Below are positions 61,429 through 64,000 of a stretch of DNA of 64,000 nt, in pieces. The notes beneath the pieces are model-generated. The model searched no databases. It was not told the DNA's origin and saw only the letters and a list, made by a program, of their open reading frames with translations. A program made the position numbers and the translations under genes. Source of the DNA: Halichondria panicea (taxonomy: Eukaryota; Porifera; Demospongiae; Suberitida; Halichondriidae). The stretch spans positions 3,539,502 through 3,603,501 of the forward strand of contig NC_087393.1 of the NCBI RefSeq assembly GCF_963675165.1, in the 5' to 3' direction. Numbering within the stretch: the first letter of the stretch is position 1; the number at the start of each line of letters is the position of its first letter.

Positions 61429-61848
61429 CTTTCTATCGCTTCTTAGGCCTTGGCTTCACAATCAGAATGTCAACTAATGATCACTTTATAGATTGCTGCA
61501 GCACTTTGTTTGGAGGTTATCTTGCCATGGACATGTGACCACCTTGTGCACATTAACACCCAAAAAACTTATGTAACAAGTTAAAAAAAACTGATGCCGC
61601 ACAAGTCATACAATGAAGATTGTACCCTTCATTGAGTAATCACTGACCTTTGGCGCATGCTCAATGACCGACACGCATGCTCCCATGGTGTTGTTATTTA
61701 CGGTTATACAACATAAAGCTCCAGGAGCGTGCATTCTTACCGTAATGTATGTAACAGAACCCGTGCCAATGTAAATGACCCACTTACTTTGGCAAACGTC
61801 TTTACAACAGACATAAAAATATTACCTGATCTCTGAACACAGCAAAGA
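61429..61848. promoter_or_regulatory. Shared upstream region of two divergent TspO/MBR-like genes
   Basis: About 420-450 bp separate the two opposite starts, so a bidirectional promoter is likely. Part of the minus-side flank (ccatggacatgtgaccacct..tgcacattaa) is repeated upstream of the fusion gene (58415-58450). No specific factor site is recognised. Confidence 0.45.
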
Positions 61849-62814
61849 ATGTCTAAGATGTCAAACAAAGTTCGATTTATCCCCTTGGAGACAGAAACTG
61901 CAGGGCCACAAGTCCAACAGCGCTCTGTGGTGTACAAAATCACTGAAACAGGAGCTTTAGTTATATCGACATTGGTTCTCCTGGCTACCTTTGCAATTAA
62001 TGGACTATCCTCTGTGCCGAACCATCAGAAATATGGATTTAAATACACCATTGCCAATGTTTCAAGCATGTTCTACACTCAGATAACTCCTGCTGGCTAC
62101 ACATTTGCCATTTGGGGGGTCATCTACCTTTGTCAAATTGCTTGGATTGTGTATGGCTGGACCTTTATGTGCCGTAAATCTGCTGTGAATACAATTTCAC
62201 CTTTCACATACATCGCCTACGCCGTGGCCAACCTCACAAATATCGCTTGGATCTATGTCTGGGACAACCTTTACATCAAAGTCGCTGCTGGGGTGTTGTT
62301 CCTATCCGCTATTTCACTATACATCTCCCTCGGCAGTGCAGCCTACTACCTCTACACACAAACTTCTACTCTTAGCAAGAATGATCCAAAAGACCTCCAC
62401 ACCACACGAATCCTCGTTCTCAACTCTCTTGCCATCTACATGACCTGGGTAACAATTGCTTCTCTCATCGGTCTCACAACTGTCCTCCAGTACTTCACAA
62501 GCATTGGTGCTGTTGCTGCTGGGACCACATCCCTCTCCATACTTGCTGTGATTGTTCTGGTCTATTTCATTCTCGAGAACACTATTTTGGATCGATACCT
62601 TCGCTATGTGGGTATTGTGTACCCTGTTCTTATCTGGGCCCTCACAGGGTCTGTAGTCGCTCATTGGGGAAAGGAAACGGATGGACAGAATCCTGTCATC
62701 ACTGTCGTGCTGCTGGCTGTGTCTATTTTACTGTTCTTGGTGAGGATCGTCTTGTGGATTGTCTTCTCAAAGATTCGCCCACTGCAACAGACCGTGAAAT
62801 CGGTTGTTGTATGA
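61849..62814 (+). CDS. TspO/MBR-like multi-pass membrane protein, divergent paralogue
   Basis: Intronless, 321 aa (MSKMSNKVRF; a second Met three codons later is an alternative start). It has the same architecture as the minus-strand genes: hydrophobic helix (LVISTLVLLATFAINGLSS), signature QITPAGYTFAIWGVIYLCQI, helices with W/Y-rich borders, the conserved block LENTILDRYLRYVGIVYPVL and a last helix ending IVFSKIRPL. It differs widely in the N-terminal tail, lacks a dileucine signal and ends TVKSVVV. It is the oldest member of this local family. Function unknown beyond the family resemblance. Confidence 0.88.
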   Translation: MSKMSNKVRFIPLETETAGPQVQQRSVVYKITETGALVISTLVLLATFAINGLSSVPNHQKYGFKYTIANVSSMFYTQITPAGYTFAIWGVIYLCQIAWIVYGWTFMCRKSAVNTISPFTYIAYAVANLTNIAWIYVWDNLYIKVAAGVLFLSAISLYISLGSAAYYLYTQTSTLSKNDPKDLHTTRILVLNSLAIYMTWVTIASLIGLTTVLQYFTSIGAVAAGTTSLSILAVIVLVYFILENTILDRYLRYVGIVYPVLIWALTGSVVAHWGKETDGQNPVITVVLLAVSILLFLVRIVLWIVFSKIRPLQQTVKSVVV

Positions 62815-64000
62815 ACTACACTAATAGACAGTATCTTAGCTGTGTTTGTTCATTAGTATACACATGCATGTGTTTTAAATGTTAGAACACTCGATCAATA
62901 GCTATAATTATATGCAAATTAATTAAGGCGACACTGATCTAAGAAAATTATATATAACATAGCATCCCGGGAGTAAAAAAAGGGGTCACTAATTATTATT
63001 AGTGTTCATGCTCAATGTACCTTACTTTAAATTAGCATTTATTAGAACCTTATTAACACCTTACGTTATGTAATATTTACTACTACCTTAACCATGATTT
63101 GATGTTGATGTTGATATCATACTCTTCTCTAACAATCCTCATTGTTAGTGCTCCACTTCCTCCCTTTGTTGTTGTGCGAGCCTCTGGGGCCCCGCTCCAC
63201 GTATTTAAGGTTTTGTTTACCTTTTTTGCCTCACTTCACTTTAACTTAGTTTTACCCTGTATTGTCAGTTGATGTTTTGCTTCTCAATCTAAGAATTCGG
63301 TTAAGCTACACTGTGAAGTCAATTTGTCTATAATTAGTTGTTGTTGCCTATAGCTAGGAGCCTGTCTCTAGCTAATTTGTCTAGCCTGTCTAGAATCCCT
63401 CTACACCAAGATAAGAGCTCAACAATTAGTGAGTGTTCTATCCATGAATTTCGCTTAGTGTGAGACATGCAGAGGATCTATATTAGATAATCTACAATAA
63501 AATCATATCTACACTATAGCTAGCCTCGTCCCCAGGCTTAGAGGATTCTGTTATACACTTGTCAAACTAATGCTCCACCCCCCACCTACCAGGGATAGAT
63601 GGGGATTAAACCAATCTGTTATCACACCTTACTTTTGGGCATGTTAATCCCCTGGTAGCCCCTAGTATAACATGCAGGGGTTATGTGAGATTAGACCTGT
63701 ATCCGGAAACTCTAAAAGTCTAATCCCCACCTATCCCTGTAGGGGAGGGGGAGTTTGACAAGTGCCGCATTTAATTAGCACGGCACCAATAATATAATTA
63801 ATTAGCACCCACATTACATCTAACACTCTGGTTAAGGTTGTACAAAAAGCACCCACTACTGGGTGGAAGGTGGGCTTTAGGTAACTTCAGCCATACTGTG
63901 CCAGTATCCAGATAGTGGCACAGCTCACCATCTGAACTGTGCAATATGGCACAGTGTTTCCAATCTCAGAGGTCAAATACAACAAAGCCTGATCTAGACT
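62815..64000. other. Terminal region without a gene
   Basis: AT-rich flank of the last gene, a 209-bp MITE (63556-63764) and short inverted repeats near 63890-63960 (gccatactgtgcc, atggcacagtg). No exon is supported. Confidence 0.6.
63556..63764. mobile_element. 209-bp MITE-like element
   Basis: Ends cacttgtcaaact and agtttgacaagtg. Beyond them, cagggatagatggggatta pairs with the inverted taatccccacctatccctg. No coding capacity. Confidence 0.8.

Overview
The window is metazoan nuclear DNA, most likely from a sponge (demosponge-type). It has spliced genes with many short introns, AT-rich intergenic DNA, CA/TG microsatellites, abundant MITE-like inverted-repeat elements, a eukaryotic tRNA-Gly gene and animal gene families (MARF1, CD225/dispanin). 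The species assignment is inference from genome style; the metazoan assignment is firm.

Layout. (1) 244-1005, plus strand: the last two exons of an unrecognised gene. (2) 1648-10788 and 44164-53734, minus strand: 29 exons whose phases all chain (7,476 nt, about 2,491 aa) and encode a MARF1-like RNA-decay regulator. Domains run RRM, two CCCH zinc fingers, C2H2/C2HC-like fingers, NYN ribonuclease, a second RRM, then about 11 LOTUS/OST-HTH-like modules. A tRNA-Gly(UCC) lies in one of its introns. (3) 11.2-43.2 kb, plus strand: a tandem array of ten CD225/dispanin (IFITM-like) two-pass membrane protein genes. Eight are probably functional or nearly so, one (A) looks dead and one (F) survives only with shifted splice sites. 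The whole array sits, on the opposite strand, inside what reads as one 33.4-kb MARF1 intron. (4) 53.7-56.3 kb: inverted-repeat DNA, including a 1.3-kb element with 81-bp terminal repeats and 9-bp target duplications. (5) 56.3-62.8 kb: three intronless multi-pass membrane protein genes of a TspO/MBR-like family, one of them an in-frame double-length fusion. (6) The last 1.2 kb holds repeats only.

How the genes may work together. The proximal CD225 proteins (B-F) combine an N-terminal PPxY motif, an acidic dileucine signal and, in most, a dicysteine at the first membrane segment. These are the features that route vertebrate IFITM proteins to endolysosomes. Four copies carry a kappaB-like site (GGGAATTTCC or one base off) about 180-225 bp upstream of exon 1 or its remnant. 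MARF1 is an RNA-degrading LOTUS protein. A defence-related, inducible membrane-protein cluster nested in an RNA-surveillance gene is the most interesting reading, but function is inferred from sequence only.
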